This document shows, in pieces, positions 27,128 to 35,896 of a stretch of DNA of 64,000 nucleotides. This stretch comes from Allobosea sp. Lineage in GTDB: Bacteria > Pseudomonadota > Alphaproteobacteria > Rhizobiales > Kaistiaceae. Positions within the stretch are counted from its first letter, which is position 1. Each line of letters starts with the position of its first letter. A program made the position numbers and the translations under genes. A model generated the notes under the pieces. The model was not told the origin of the DNA. It did no database searches and saw only the letters and a list, made by a program, of their open reading frames with translations. The stretch covers positions 156,508 to 220,507 of the forward strand of contig JAFKFV010000017.1 in the NCBI GenBank assembly GCA_017307955.1, read 5' to 3'.

Positions 27128-27991
27128 CTAGGCCGTGATGCCGGTCGCCGCCTGCGGTTGCGCCGCCGGCTGCGGCATCCGCGCCTCGATCCAGGCGAGG
27201 ATGTCGGCGATGACCTCCTCCTTGCCGAGATCGTTCAGGAGGTCGTGATAGTGCCCCTCATAGAGCTTGAGTGTCTTGTCGGCTGAGCCGGCATGGGCGT
27301 GGAAATACTCGCTGCCGCGACAGACCGTGGCGCGATCCGCGGTGCCATGCATGATCAGCACGGGCAGCGTGATCGTCTCGAACGAGTCGTGCAGCCGCTC
27401 GTCGGCGCGCACCAGCGCCGCCACCGTCGCCGCCGGCTGCGATTCGCCCTTGGTCAGCGGGTCGGCCTCCAGCGCCGCAAGCGCGGCCGGATCGCGGGTG
27501 AAGTCCTTCATCGGCAGCGTCAGCACGCCGAGCCGCGGCGCGAGATGGCTGAGCCCCTTGATCGCCGAGAGCACGAAGCCCGGGGCCGGCACCTGGAAGG
27601 CGAAGCTCTCGCAGACGAGGCCGTCGATCTCGTCCTGATGGTCGAGCGCATAGGTGCAGGAGACGACGCCGCCGGCGCTGTGGCCGAGCAGATAGACCGG
27701 CAGGCCGGGCAGGCGCGTCTTGGCGATGGCGATCGTCGCCGCGAGATCGGAGACATAGTCGGCGATGTCATGGACGAGGTAGCGTTCGCCTTCGGAGAGG
27801 CCCCGGCCGCGCAGGTCGAGCGCGAACACCGCGAAGCCGGCGGCGACGAACTGGGCGGCCGTCCAGCCATGCTGGCCGCCATGGGAATTGACGCCGTGGC
27901 AGATCACGACGACGGCGCGTGGCGCGGCCTCAGGCATCCATGAGCGCAGATGGATCCTGACGCCGCCATTGCTGAAATCCTCTTCGAGCAT
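27128..27991 (-). CDS. Alpha/beta hydrolase, monoacylglycerol lipase-like
   Basis: 287 residues. Oxyanion segment VVICHGVNSHGGQHG, nucleophile elbow LLGHSAGGVVS (GHSAG), acid in MHGTADRATVCRGS, and His in YEGHYHDLLNDLGKEEV, the order and spacing of the monoglyceride lipase / lysophospholipase (Hydrolase_4) family. Cytosolic. Divergent from the GlxA-type regulator with tandem palindromes between them, so it is a candidate target of that regulator. Confidence 0.86.
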   Translation of the reverse strand: MLEEDFSNGGVRIHLRSWMPEAAPRAVVVICHGVNSHGGQHGWTAAQFVAAGFAVFALDLRGRGLSEGERYLVHDIADYVSDLAATIAIAKTRLPGLPVYLLGHSAGGVVSCTYALDHQDEIDGLVCESFAFQVPAPGFVLSAIKGLSHLAPRLGVLTLPMKDFTRDPAALAALEADPLTKGESQPAATVAALVRADERLHDSFETITLPVLIMHGTADRATVCRGSEYFHAHAGSADKTLKLYEGHYHDLLNDLGKEEVIADILAWIEARMPQPAAQPQAATGITA

Positions 27992-28073
27992 GATCGCACT
28001 TCCCCTGTTGCCGGTTCCGCCGCCCCGGGCGACGGACGGAGAGGAGTGTGGCCGCCGGCTGCACCCTCTGGTA

Positions 28074-28109
28074 TGACCGGAAGGGTCAAAGTCTTGTCCG
28101 GAAGGGACA
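28074..28109. promoter_or_regulatory. Two tandem palindromes TGNCC-GGAAG-GGNCA, 21 bp apart
   Basis: TGACC-GGAAG-GGTCA (28074-28088) and TGTCC-GGAAG-GGACA (28095-28109) share the same spacer and compensating changes in both arms. Start-to-start distance is 21 bp, two helical turns. The second copy covers the ribosome site of the GlxA-type gene, ending two bases before its ATG. Confidence 0.65.
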
Positions 28110-28111
28110 AA

Positions 28112-29086
28112 ATGGCGGCTTCGGCGCGACATCCCGAGATCGGCATCCTCGTCTATCCCGGCGTGCAGCTGGCGGCTGTCCACGGTCTCACCGACCTCCT
28201 CACCATCGCCGCCAATCTCGACGCAGCCGCCGGCACGGGCCGCCGGCTGGGCATCACCCATTGGTCGGCGGGTCCGGACGGCGTCGATCCCGGTCACGGC
28301 CGCGACGATCGCTCGGAGCCCATCGCGCTCGTCGTGCCGCCGACGCTCTCCGATCTTCCGGAACCGGAGACGATCGAGGCGATCGGCCGTTTCCTGCGGG
28401 CCGAGCATCGCCGCGGCGTCGAACTGGTCTCGGTGTGCTCCGGGGTGTTCCTGGTCGCTGCCACCGGCCTTCTGGAAGGACGGGTCGTGTCGACGCATCC
28501 GGGCTGCGCGCGGGCGCTTGCCGAGAGCTTCCCGACGATTTCGGTCGATACCGAGGCGCGCATGATCGCCCATCCCGGCATCCTCACCGCCGGCGGCTTC
28601 ATGGCCTGGGTCGATGTCGGCCTTCTGCTGATCGGACGGTTGCTCGGCGAGGCGATCGAGGCGGAGACGGCCCGCTTCGCTCTGCCCGGCCGCGCCCAAG
28701 AGCCCCTGCCCGATGCCGCGCCGCTGCGCACAGATTTGAGTCCGCTGCGCGCGCATGCCGATCCGGCGATCCGCAAGGCGCAGGAGCATGTTCACCTCCG
28801 CGACGGCCGCGACGTGACCCTGGCGGCGATGGCGGCCGCGGCCGGGCTGGAACGGCGCACCTTCCTGCGGCGGTTTCAGAGTGCCACCGGCCAGACGCCG
28901 ATCGACTATTGCCGCCAGGTGCGCATCGCCCGCGCGCGGGAATTCGTCGAGGACGGCCATCTGCCGCTGAAGGGTATCGCGGAGAAGCTCGGCTATGCCG
29001 ATGTCAGCGCCTTCGCCAAGGCCTTTCGCCGCGCCTATGGCACGCCGCCGGGTCTCTACCGCAAGGAGCGGTCGCCAGTCGCCTGA
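28112..29086 (+). CDS. GlxA-like transcriptional regulator (DJ-1/PfpI domain + AraC HTH)
   Basis: 324 residues. The N-terminal DJ-1/PfpI-like domain (about 5-180) contains IGILVYPGVQLAAVHGLTDLL and the nucleophile-elbow cysteine in SVCSGVFLVAATGLLEG. C-terminal AraC HTH pair: DVTLAAMAAAAGLERRTFLRRF and PLKGIAEKLGYADVSAFAKAF (about 225-320). The start at 28112 is supported by GGAAGG just upstream; the alternative Met at 28073 would put two palindromes inside the gene. Likely acts on the divergent hydrolase and on itself. Confidence 0.87.
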   Translation: MAASARHPEIGILVYPGVQLAAVHGLTDLLTIAANLDAAAGTGRRLGITHWSAGPDGVDPGHGRDDRSEPIALVVPPTLSDLPEPETIEAIGRFLRAEHRRGVELVSVCSGVFLVAATGLLEGRVVSTHPGCARALAESFPTISVDTEARMIAHPGILTAGGFMAWVDVGLLLIGRLLGEAIEAETARFALPGRAQEPLPDAAPLRTDLSPLRAHADPAIRKAQEHVHLRDGRDVTLAAMAAAAGLERRTFLRRFQSATGQTPIDYCRQVRIARAREFVEDGHLPLKGIAEKLGYADVSAFAKAFRRAYGTPPGLYRKERSPVA

Positions 29087-29099
29087 CCCCGCCTCACGC

Positions 29100-30059
29100 T
29101 CACTCCGCTGCCAGCCGCGGCGCCGGAGTATCCTTGCTCTGGCCATCCTTGGCCCGTCCATAGCGGCGCGGGGCGGCGCCCATGACGCGGCGGAAGGCGG
29201 TCGAGAACGCGCTTTCGGATTCGTAGCCGAGAGAGAGCGCGATGGCGCCGACGCTCTCCCGCCCCTCGGCAAGACGGTCGGCGGCGAGCGCCATGCGCCA
29301 GCGGGCGAGATAGTTCATCGGTGCGAGGCCGACGATCGCGCGGAAGCGTTCGGCGAAGGAGGACCGCGACATGCCCGCTTCGGTGGCGAGCGCCGTGAGG
29401 CTCCAGCGCCGGCCCGGATCGGCATGAAGTGCGCGGAGGGCTGCGCCGATCTGGCGATCGCCGAGCGCGGCCATCCAGCCGGTGCCGCCCGGCGGATGCG
29501 CTGCCAGATGGGAGCGCAGCGCCTCGACCAGGACGAGATGGGCGAGATGGCGGATCACCAGCAGGCTGCCCGGCCGCTGGTCGGCGAACTCGGCAACCAT
29601 GCGCTCGATCGAAAAGCGCAGCATATCCTGCCCCGACCCGCTTGCGACATGGATGAGCGGCGGCATCAGGCTGGCGATGAGCGCGGCGTGGCCGCCCGCA
29701 AGGGCGAAGCGGCTCGACGCCATGAAGACGTCGCCGCCGCCATTCACCGTCACGACGCCGCCATTGCGGGCCGGGGGGAACAGCGCTGCGGCGGGGACGG
29801 GCGGAAGATCGGGGTCGCTCGCCATCGCGAAGGCGCGGCCTGTCGGCAGCACGAAGCAGTCGCCCGCCTCGAGCACGACCGGCGGCCCGGCACCCACGAC
29901 AGCCAGATGGCAGCGGCCGCGCACCAGCGCGCCGCATTTGATCTTCCCCTCCTGATCGGGAAAATCCACCGACCAGTCGCCGCCGGCATCGAAGCCGGCG
30001 GAGAGGTAGCTGACGGGCTTCAGCAGCTGCAGCACATCTGAGAGCGGATCGCTGCTCAT
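29100..30059 (-). CDS. AraC family regulator with N-terminal cupin (cupin_6) domain
   Basis: 319 residues. Cupin domain at about 20-200 (KIKCGALVRGRCHLAVVG, LEAGDCFVLPTGRAFAMASD) and HTHs at 225-310 (WSLTALATEAGMSRSSFAERF, VGAIALSLGYESESAFSTAF, PRRYGRA). Divergent from an extended SDR gene 129 bases away, which is the probable target. The gap contains the inverted repeat GTCCGC-N5-GCGGAC at 30105-30121. Confidence 0.88.
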   Translation of the reverse strand: MSSDPLSDVLQLLKPVSYLSAGFDAGGDWSVDFPDQEGKIKCGALVRGRCHLAVVGAGPPVVLEAGDCFVLPTGRAFAMASDPDLPPVPAAALFPPARNGGVVTVNGGGDVFMASSRFALAGGHAALIASLMPPLIHVASGSGQDMLRFSIERMVAEFADQRPGSLLVIRHLAHLVLVEALRSHLAAHPPGGTGWMAALGDRQIGAALRALHADPGRRWSLTALATEAGMSRSSFAERFRAIVGLAPMNYLARWRMALAADRLAEGRESVGAIALSLGYESESAFSTAFRRVMGAAPRRYGRAKDGQSKDTPAPRLAAE

Positions 30060-30188
30060 TGTCCGGACGATCTCGAAGAAATGGCGGATAGCCGAGCATA
30101 GAGCGTCCGCGACGGGCGGACTAGGCTTTCCTCGGTAGGGCCAACCGCAGCCGCGCTGATCGCGGCGCTGATCCGAGAGAACTTCTCC

Positions 30189-31082
30189 ATGCATGTCTTC
30201 GTCACCGGCGCCACCGGCTTCGTCGGCTCGGCCGTTGTGCGCAATCTCATCGACGCCGGCCATGGCGTGACCGGTCTTGCCCGCTCCGATGCCGGCGCCG
30301 CCGCGCTGGCCGACATGGGTGCCGGCGTCCATCGCGGCGACCTCGCCGAACCGGACGGCTTCGCCGCTGCCGCCGCGGCAGCGGACGGCGTCATCCATTG
30401 CGGCTTCACGCATGACTTCACCCGCTTCCGCGAGAATTGCGAGCAGGACAGGCGCGTCATCGGCGCGCTGGGCGCGGCCATGGCCGGGAGCGGGAAGCTT
30501 CTGATCGTCACGTCCGGAACGGCGCTCGTTTCGGGCGCGGGCGTCGCCACGGAGGAGATGACCGTGAGGACGTCGCCGGATGTCGTGCCGCGAGCGATGA
30601 CCGAACGCGCCGCCGAAGAGGCCGCGGCGGCCGGAACGAATGTCGCGATCGTGCGGCTCTCGCCCTCGGTTCATGGCGCTGGCGATCACGGCTTCGTGCC
30701 GATGCTGATCGACAGGGCCCGCAGGAACGGCCGCATGGCCTATATCGGCGCGGGCGCCAATGTCTGGCCAGGCGTCCACCGGCTCGACGCGGCGGACCTC
30801 TATCGCCGTGCCATCGAGAAGGGGCTTCCCGGCCGCTATCACGCCTCCGACGAGACGGGCGTTCCCATGAGGGAGATCGCGACTATCATCGGCCGCCGCC
30901 TCGGCCTGCCGGTCGAGAGCGTGTCGGGCGAGGCGGCGACGGCCTATTTCGGCTGGTTCTCGCATTTCGCGGCGATCGACAACCCGACCTCGAGCACGGC
31001 GACCCGCGCCGCGCTCGGCTGGCAGCCGAGGCATGCCGGTCTGCTCGAGGAACTCGACAGCGCGGTCTATTTCTCCGCCTGA
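30189..31082 (+). CDS. NAD-dependent epimerase/dehydratase family (extended/atypical SDR)
   Basis: 297 residues. Rossmann start MHVFVTGATGFVGSAVVRNLIDAGH (TGATGFVGS at 6-14), then VTSGTALVSG and VHGAGDHGFVPMLIDRARRNG. No clear catalytic YxxxK in the usual position, so it may bind NAD(P) without classical SDR chemistry, as in many atypical SDRs. Found commonly beside AraC regulators like its divergent neighbour. Function unknown. Confidence 0.82.
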   Translation: MHVFVTGATGFVGSAVVRNLIDAGHGVTGLARSDAGAAALADMGAGVHRGDLAEPDGFAAAAAAADGVIHCGFTHDFTRFRENCEQDRRVIGALGAAMAGSGKLLIVTSGTALVSGAGVATEEMTVRTSPDVVPRAMTERAAEEAAAAGTNVAIVRLSPSVHGAGDHGFVPMLIDRARRNGRMAYIGAGANVWPGVHRLDAADLYRRAIEKGLPGRYHASDETGVPMREIATIIGRRLGLPVESVSGEAATAYFGWFSHFAAIDNPTSSTATRAALGWQPRHAGLLEELDSAVYFSA

Positions 31083-31116
31083 GAGAGGTGGCCGATCGGC
31101 AACAGCCGTGCTGAGA

Positions 31117-31147
31117 CCGCAGGCCGCCGCCTTCCGGCGGCTTGCGG
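31117..31147. terminator. Strong 13-bp hairpin after the SDR gene
   Basis: CCGCAGGCCGCCG (31117-31129), loop CCTTC, CGGCGGCTTGCGG (31135-31147); one G-U pair, otherwise fully paired. Probably the SDR terminator although no U-tract follows. Confidence 0.65.
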
Positions 31148-31219
31148 CCGGCCGCTCGCGCGCCCATCCTGACCACTGCCGCGACACGCATCAGCCTGTC
31201 CGGCCGATCTTTGGAGGAA

Positions 31220-31330
31220 ATGATGAAAGCGTCTCAGTCCCGCACGAAAGGAGCCCTCCCTCAGCAGGACCTGACGCCTCATGCCTTCCGCCAAACGCAC
31301 GGCCAACGAACGCCGCGCCGCACGACCTGA
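31220..31330 (+). CDS. Possible 36-residue leader ORF overlapping the exporter start
   Basis: ATG at 31220 lies 2 bases after the strong Shine-Dalgarno TTGGAGGAA and opens 36 codons (MMKASQSRTKGALP...), rich in Arg, Thr and Gln. It overlaps the first 50 bases of the ABC exporter in another frame. The exporter ATG at 31281 has only a weak ribosome site, so coupling through this leader is possible. No homology is recognised. Confidence 0.25.
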   Translation: MMKASQSRTKGALPQQDLTPHAFRQTHGQRTPRRTT

Positions 31331-33125
31331 CCTTTCCGCCCGTCTCCGTTCCGTCCTCGATCCGCTCCGCCGGCCTGATGGCGGTCGCTTCCGGCTGCTC
31401 GGGCGGCTGATAGCCTATTACCGGCCGCACTGGCCGCTGCTCCTCGCAGACCTCGCTGCGGCCATGCTGGTCGCCGGCACGGCGCTGGCGCTGCCGCTGC
31501 TCGCCCATCACGTCACATCGCGCCTCGCCGAGACCGGCGCGAGCGGCGATATCCTCCCCGATATCCTGCGCGCCGGGGCGATCATGCTCGCCCTCCTCGC
31601 GGTGCAGGTCGGTGCCATCTTCTTCGTCGACTATTTCGGCCATGTCATGGGCGCCAGGATCGAGTGCCGGGTGCGCCAGCAGCTGTTCGATCACTGCCAG
31701 AAACTCTCCTTCTCCTTTCATGACCGCACGCGCACCGGCGAACTGATGAGCCGGATCACCAACGACTCGCTCTGGCTCGGCGAGCTCTTCCATCACGGCC
31801 CCGAGGACTCGGCGATCGGGCTGATGAAGTTCTGCGGCGCGCTCGCCATCATCGCCTGGCTGGATCCGGTTCTCTCGCTGGTCGTCTTTGCGCTGACGCC
31901 CTTCGCGATCCTCTATGCGCTCCACTTCAACGCCCGCATGGCGCGGGCGCTGGAGGCGAGCAAGGAGCACATCGCCGGCGTCAACGAGGCGGCGGAGGAT
32001 GCCCTGTCCGGCATCCGCGTCGTGCAGTCCTTCGGCGCGGAGGCAGCGGAATCGCGCCGCTTCGCCGCCGAGAATGCCCGTTTCCTCAGGAGCCGCAGCG
32101 AGGGCTACCGCGCCGAGGCCTGGTTCTCGGTCGGCACCGCGACCTTCGCGCAGCTCGTCACGGTCCTCGTCATCGTGCTTGGCGCGGCGCGGGTGGCGGC
32201 GGGTGCGCTGGACGTCGCCGGGCTGCTCACCTTCCTGCTGGTCATCGCCGTGCTGGTCGATCCGATCGACCGGCTGGCGAATTTCGTCCGCCTCTGGCAG
32301 GAGGGTTATACGGGTTTCCGCCGCGCCGCGGCGCTGCTCGACATCGCGCCGGCGATCACCGATGCGCCGCACGCCGCCGCCCTGCCCCGTCCGCAAGGCT
32401 CTATCCGCTTCGAGCGCGTCACCTTCGGCTATGGCGAGGCGGCGAAGCCGGTGCTCCGCGATTTCTCGCTCGCCATCACGCCCGGCGAATTCGTCGCGCT
32501 GGTCGGCCCCTCCGGCGTCGGCAAGAGTACGATCGCGGCGCTCATTCCCCGCTTCTACGAGCCGCAAGCGGGTCGCATCCTCATTGACGGCACCGACATC
32601 GCCGCGGTGACGCTCGCCTCGCTGCGGGCGGCGATCGGCATCGTGCAGCAGGATGTCTATCTCTTCGGCGGCACGGTGGCGGACAATCTCCGCTATGGGC
32701 GGCCGGAGGCGAGCGACGCCGAACTCGTCGCGGCGGCGAAGGCGGCGCAAGCGCATGACTTCATCATGGCATTGCCCAGGGGCTATGACAGCCTAATCGG
32801 CCAGCGCGGGGTGCGCCTCTCGGGTGGGCAGAAGCAGCGGCTCACCATCGCCCGCGCCTTCCTCAAGGACCCGCCGATCCTGATCTTCGACGAGGCGACG
32901 AGCGCGCTCGACACGGAAAGCGAGCGGGCCGTGCAGCAGGCGATGTTCGCGCTCTCGCGAGGCCGCACGACGCTCGTCATCGCCCACCGCCTCTCCACCA
33001 TCCGCCATGCCGACCGCATCGTCGTGCTGACGGAAGACGGCATCGCCGAAGAGGGCACGCATGACGCGCTGCTGGCGAAAGGCGGCGTCTATGCCGCGCT
33101 CAACGAGAGGCAGGGCCGGGTGTAG
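31281..33125 (+). CDS. ABC exporter, fused membrane and ATPase half-transporter (MsbA/multidrug type)
   Basis: 614 residues. Six membrane helices between about 40 and 340 (ABC_membrane type 1), then the nucleotide-binding domain: Walker A GPSGVGKST, Q-loop GIVQQDVYLF, signature LSGGQKQR, Walker B ILIFDEATSALD, H-loop IAHRLST. Works as a homodimer in the inner membrane, exporting lipids, peptides or drugs. The basic N-terminus (about 35 residues, Arg/Ala-rich) is soluble. Substrate unknown. Confidence 0.9.
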   Translation: MPSAKRTANERRAARPDLSARLRSVLDPLRRPDGGRFRLLGRLIAYYRPHWPLLLADLAAAMLVAGTALALPLLAHHVTSRLAETGASGDILPDILRAGAIMLALLAVQVGAIFFVDYFGHVMGARIECRVRQQLFDHCQKLSFSFHDRTRTGELMSRITNDSLWLGELFHHGPEDSAIGLMKFCGALAIIAWLDPVLSLVVFALTPFAILYALHFNARMARALEASKEHIAGVNEAAEDALSGIRVVQSFGAEAAESRRFAAENARFLRSRSEGYRAEAWFSVGTATFAQLVTVLVIVLGAARVAAGALDVAGLLTFLLVIAVLVDPIDRLANFVRLWQEGYTGFRRAAALLDIAPAITDAPHAAALPRPQGSIRFERVTFGYGEAAKPVLRDFSLAITPGEFVALVGPSGVGKSTIAALIPRFYEPQAGRILIDGTDIAAVTLASLRAAIGIVQQDVYLFGGTVADNLRYGRPEASDAELVAAAKAAQAHDFIMALPRGYDSLIGQRGVRLSGGQKQRLTIARAFLKDPPILIFDEATSALDTESERAVQQAMFALSRGRTTLVIAHRLSTIRHADRIVVLTEDGIAEEGTHDALLAKGGVYAALNERQGRV

Positions 33126-33203
33126 CGCTCTCTGTTATCCCTCTTAAGTTGTTTTACTGCGGGAACGCACTCTGCGGTAGCGACACTCTTCGGGGGACGT
33201 GTC

Positions 33204-34211
33204 ATGGCGAAGTTCATCCTTTCCATCGATGGCGGCGGAATCCGGGGCCTGATCCCCGCCGTCATCCTCGTCGAGCTCGAGCGCCGCCTCGCGGCGAGCG
33301 GGCGCAGCAAGCCGATCGCACATTATTTCGACGTGATCGCGGGAACCTCGGCCGGCGGCATCATCGCTGCGGGCCTGACCTGCCCCAATCCGGACGGAAG
33401 CGGCAGGCCGGCCTGCACGGCGTCCGATCTCGTCGCCCTTTATGAACAGGAAGGGCATGAGATCTTCCAGACCGACGTCTTCGCGCGGCTTCGCCGGACC
33501 CTGCTCAATCCAGGATCGATCTTCGATGAACGATACAGCGCCGATCCGCTTGAGAAGAAGCTGAAAGCCCGGCTCGGCGAGCGGATGCTTTCGGAGGCGC
33601 TGACAAAAGTGGTGATCACCGCCTATGACATCACCGAGCGCAAGGCGAAGTTCCTCACCAACGGCCGCTCGAGCGACGGCAAAGCTTCGGACGACTATCT
33701 CTTCCACGAGGTCGCGCGTGCCACCTCTGCCGCGCCGACCTATTTCGAGCCGGCGCTGGTGCAGAACTTCACCCTGGAATGCAACGAGACCCTCGTCGAT
33801 GGCGGCGTCTTCGCCAACGATCCGGCGCTCTGCGCCGTGCTCGAAGCGAAGAAGCTCGGATACCATGACGAGGACCTGCACATCCTGTCGCTGGGGACGG
33901 GCAGCAACAACAGGGCATACGCCTATTCCGACGCGTGCAACTGGGGCGCGTTCGGTTGGATCGACCCGGCACGCGGCGCGCCGATCATCTCGATCCTGAT
34001 GCAGGGCCAGTCGAGCACGACATCCTACCAGATGCAGCGGCTCTACGGGGCCCGCTATCTCAGGCTCGACTGCGAACTGAAGAATGCGTCCGACGAACTC
34101 GACAGTGCGTCGACGAAAAATCTCCCCAAACTCCGCCTTGAGGCTGAAAAGATCATCGCTGCGTCCTCGGCAAAGCTGGACGCCTTCATCGCCTTGCTGC
34201 CATCACCCTGA
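33204..34211 (+). CDS. Patatin-like phospholipase (CapV-like)
   Basis: 335 residues. All catalytic elements are present: glycine-rich oxyanion DGGGIRG (9-15), nucleophile GTSAG (Ser49), and Asp199 of DGGVFANDPA. The plant-patatin-like layout with SIFDERYSADPLEKKL and the AAPTYFEPA loop is the subgroup that includes CBASS effector CapV. No nucleotide cyclase, Cap2 or Cap3 gene is adjacent, so it may equally be a lipid-metabolism enzyme. Base composition is slightly lower in GC than neighbours, including the promoter region. Cytosolic or membrane-associated. Confidence 0.88.
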   Translation: MAKFILSIDGGGIRGLIPAVILVELERRLAASGRSKPIAHYFDVIAGTSAGGIIAAGLTCPNPDGSGRPACTASDLVALYEQEGHEIFQTDVFARLRRTLLNPGSIFDERYSADPLEKKLKARLGERMLSEALTKVVITAYDITERKAKFLTNGRSSDGKASDDYLFHEVARATSAAPTYFEPALVQNFTLECNETLVDGGVFANDPALCAVLEAKKLGYHDEDLHILSLGTGSNNRAYAYSDACNWGAFGWIDPARGAPIISILMQGQSSTTSYQMQRLYGARYLRLDCELKNASDELDSASTKNLPKLRLEAEKIIAASSAKLDAFIALLPSP

Positions 34212-34245
34212 TCGGCAAGGCGCCGCCGCCTTGCACGGCGCCTCT

Positions 34246-34737
34246 TCAGTCGCGGAGCCTGATGGCGACGGTCGTCTCCAGCTTCGCCGGGTCCGGCTGG
34301 GTATCCGGATCGTTGTGGTAGATCTCCACGCGGCCGGCGAAGCGATCGCCGGCCGGCTCTTTCTGCATGTCGAAGTCGAGGCCGCAGTGCCTGGCCCATC
34401 CGATCAACACGGCATTGACATCGATCAGGTCGTCATAGGGTCCGAACCAGGTGATCTCGGCATAGCGGCCGGCCGGCAGGACGCCGGCGACGAGCGGTCC
34501 GCCGCCGGACTCCGGCTTCGAGACCGGGACCGCGAAATCCATCTCGATCCAGGGCATGTCGATGACGTTGTGCTTGAAAATCAGCGGCCCGGCCGGTGCG
34601 ATGCCGCGCTCCGCCATTGCGCCGAAGAGGCGCCCGAGAAGTGCGGGAATCTCGTCATCGAAGGGCAGCGTCACCTCGGCCCGCACGGCCAGATAGGGGA
34701 TTTCCGGCCGATCGACGATCTTCGGTAGTGTCAGCAT
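34246..34737 (-). CDS. GyrI-like / AraC effector-binding domain protein
   Basis: 163 residues. The stand-alone effector-binding (SOUL/BacREM-like) fold is indicated by DRPEIPYLAVRAEVTLP, the GPLIFKHNVID block, and PAGRYAEITWFGPYDDL. Small-molecule binding proteins of this type sequester or sense drugs. Start at 34737 (MLTLPKIVDRPE) follows GGAGAG within 15 bases. Single gene between patatin and peroxiredoxin genes. Confidence 0.82.
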   Translation of the reverse strand: MLTLPKIVDRPEIPYLAVRAEVTLPFDDEIPALLGRLFGAMAERGIAPAGPLIFKHNVIDMPWIEMDFAVPVSKPESGGGPLVAGVLPAGRYAEITWFGPYDDLIDVNAVLIGWARHCGLDFDMQKEPAGDRFAGRVEIYHNDPDTQPDPAKLETTVAIRLRD

Positions 34738-34867
34738 GATGGCTCTCTCCTCCCATCGCCGGGGAGATGACCTTCTCCCCATCTGGCCAAGGACGAACCA
34801 GCGCAGCCTCAAGCCGACATGGGCCGGAGGTTTCCGTCGCCGCGACCTATGCGCGTCTACGCAAACG

Positions 34868-34897
34868 AAAACGGCCGCGCATTTCGCGCGGCCGTTT
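34868..34897 (-). terminator. Rho-independent terminator of the peroxiredoxin gene
   Basis: AAACGGCCGCGC (34869-34880), loop ATTTC, GCGCGGCCGTTT (34886-34897): a perfect 12-bp stem. Read leftward it ends in TTTT. It lies 24 bases after the peroxiredoxin stop codon. Confidence 0.85.
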
Positions 34898-34920
34898 CAA
34901 TCCGTTCGAGCGTTCTGCCG

Positions 34921-35568
34921 TCAGCTCGGCTTGCCGGCGGTCGGCTGCGCGACGTAGCGGAGATAGGGCTTCACCGCGTTCCAGCCGGCGGGGAACTTCT
35001 CCTTCGCCGCTTCGTCGGAAACGGACGGGACGATGATCACCTCGTCGCCGTTCTTCCAGTCGGCGGGGGTCGCGACCGAGAACTTGGCGGTGAGCTGCAG
35101 GCTGTCGATGACGCGCAGGATCTCGTCGAAGTTGCGGCCGGTCGAGGCTGGATAGGTCAGCGAGAGCTTCAGCTTCTTGTCCGGCCCGATCACGAACACC
35201 GAGCGCACCGTCGTTGTGTCGGAGGCGTTCGGATGGATCATGCCGTAGAGATTGGCGACAACCTTGTCGTGATCGGCGATCAGCGGGAAGTTGAGCGTCG
35301 CGCCGGTCGCGTCCTTGATGTCGCCGACCCACTTGTCGTGGTTGGCGAGCGCATCGACCGAGAGGCCGAGCAGCTTGACGTTGCGCTTGTCGAATTCCGG
35401 CTTCAGCTTGGCCGCGGCGCCGAGTTCGGTGGTGCAGACCGGGGTGAAGTTCTTCGGATGCGAGAACAGCACGCCCCAGCTGTCGCCGAGCCACTTGTGG
35501 AACGAGATGCGGCCTTCGGTGGTGTCCGCCTCGAAATCCGGAACCACGTCGCCGAGATTGAGTGCCAT
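34921..35568 (-). CDS. 1-Cys peroxiredoxin (Prx6 type)
   Basis: 215 residues. Peroxidatic Cys45 in FSHPKNFTPVCTTELG with the PxxxTxxC environment; no resolving Cys in the usual C-terminal position. The long C-terminal part with LNFPLIADHDKVVANLYGMI and WKNGDEVIIVPSVSDEAAKEKF assigns it to Prx6-type 1-Cys peroxiredoxins, which reduce H2O2 and lipid hydroperoxides. Own promoter and U-tract terminator: a single-gene unit. Confidence 0.93.
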   Translation of the reverse strand: MALNLGDVVPDFEADTTEGRISFHKWLGDSWGVLFSHPKNFTPVCTTELGAAAKLKPEFDKRNVKLLGLSVDALANHDKWVGDIKDATGATLNFPLIADHDKVVANLYGMIHPNASDTTTVRSVFVIGPDKKLKLSLTYPASTGRNFDEILRVIDSLQLTAKFSVATPADWKNGDEVIIVPSVSDEAAKEKFPAGWNAVKPYLRYVAQPTAGKPS

Positions 35569-35896
35569 TTTCCGTTGCTCCTTGCCTGTCCCGCGGCGCG
35601 AGCGGCCGTCGGACGATCCTTGGCGCCGATTATCGCGCCGGTATCGGCCCGGTCAATCGCGGTTTATCGGCCGGTCCGAGCATGATTTACCCCTGATCGC
35701 GCGATCACGAGCATGAATCCGCCGTGGCAGAATCGGATCACCGCCGCCGCTGGAATAATCGTCCAGAACGCGCCCTCGAACTTTCCTCGGCAAGGTCCTG
35801 CCGGCGCCCTGCCCGCGCTTGGCCGCAATTGGCTGACAGATCCTTAACGAAAGCCGGCCAGAATGCCCGCAACTGGATAAACGAGGAGGCGCCAGC
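35569..35896. other. 328-base gap between divergent peroxiredoxin and mepA genes
   Basis: Holds the peroxiredoxin promoter near its left end. Toward mepA there is a ribosome site GAGGAG nine bases before the ATG, and TTAACGAAAG-rich sequence that could contain the mepA promoter. No ORF with recognisable features was found. Confidence 0.5.
35629..35656 (-). promoter_or_regulatory. Promoter of the peroxiredoxin gene
   Basis: On the minus strand TTGACC (35656-35651), a 16-base spacer and GATAAT (35634-35629), about 60 bases before the start codon. Close to sigma-70 consensus. Confidence 0.6.
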
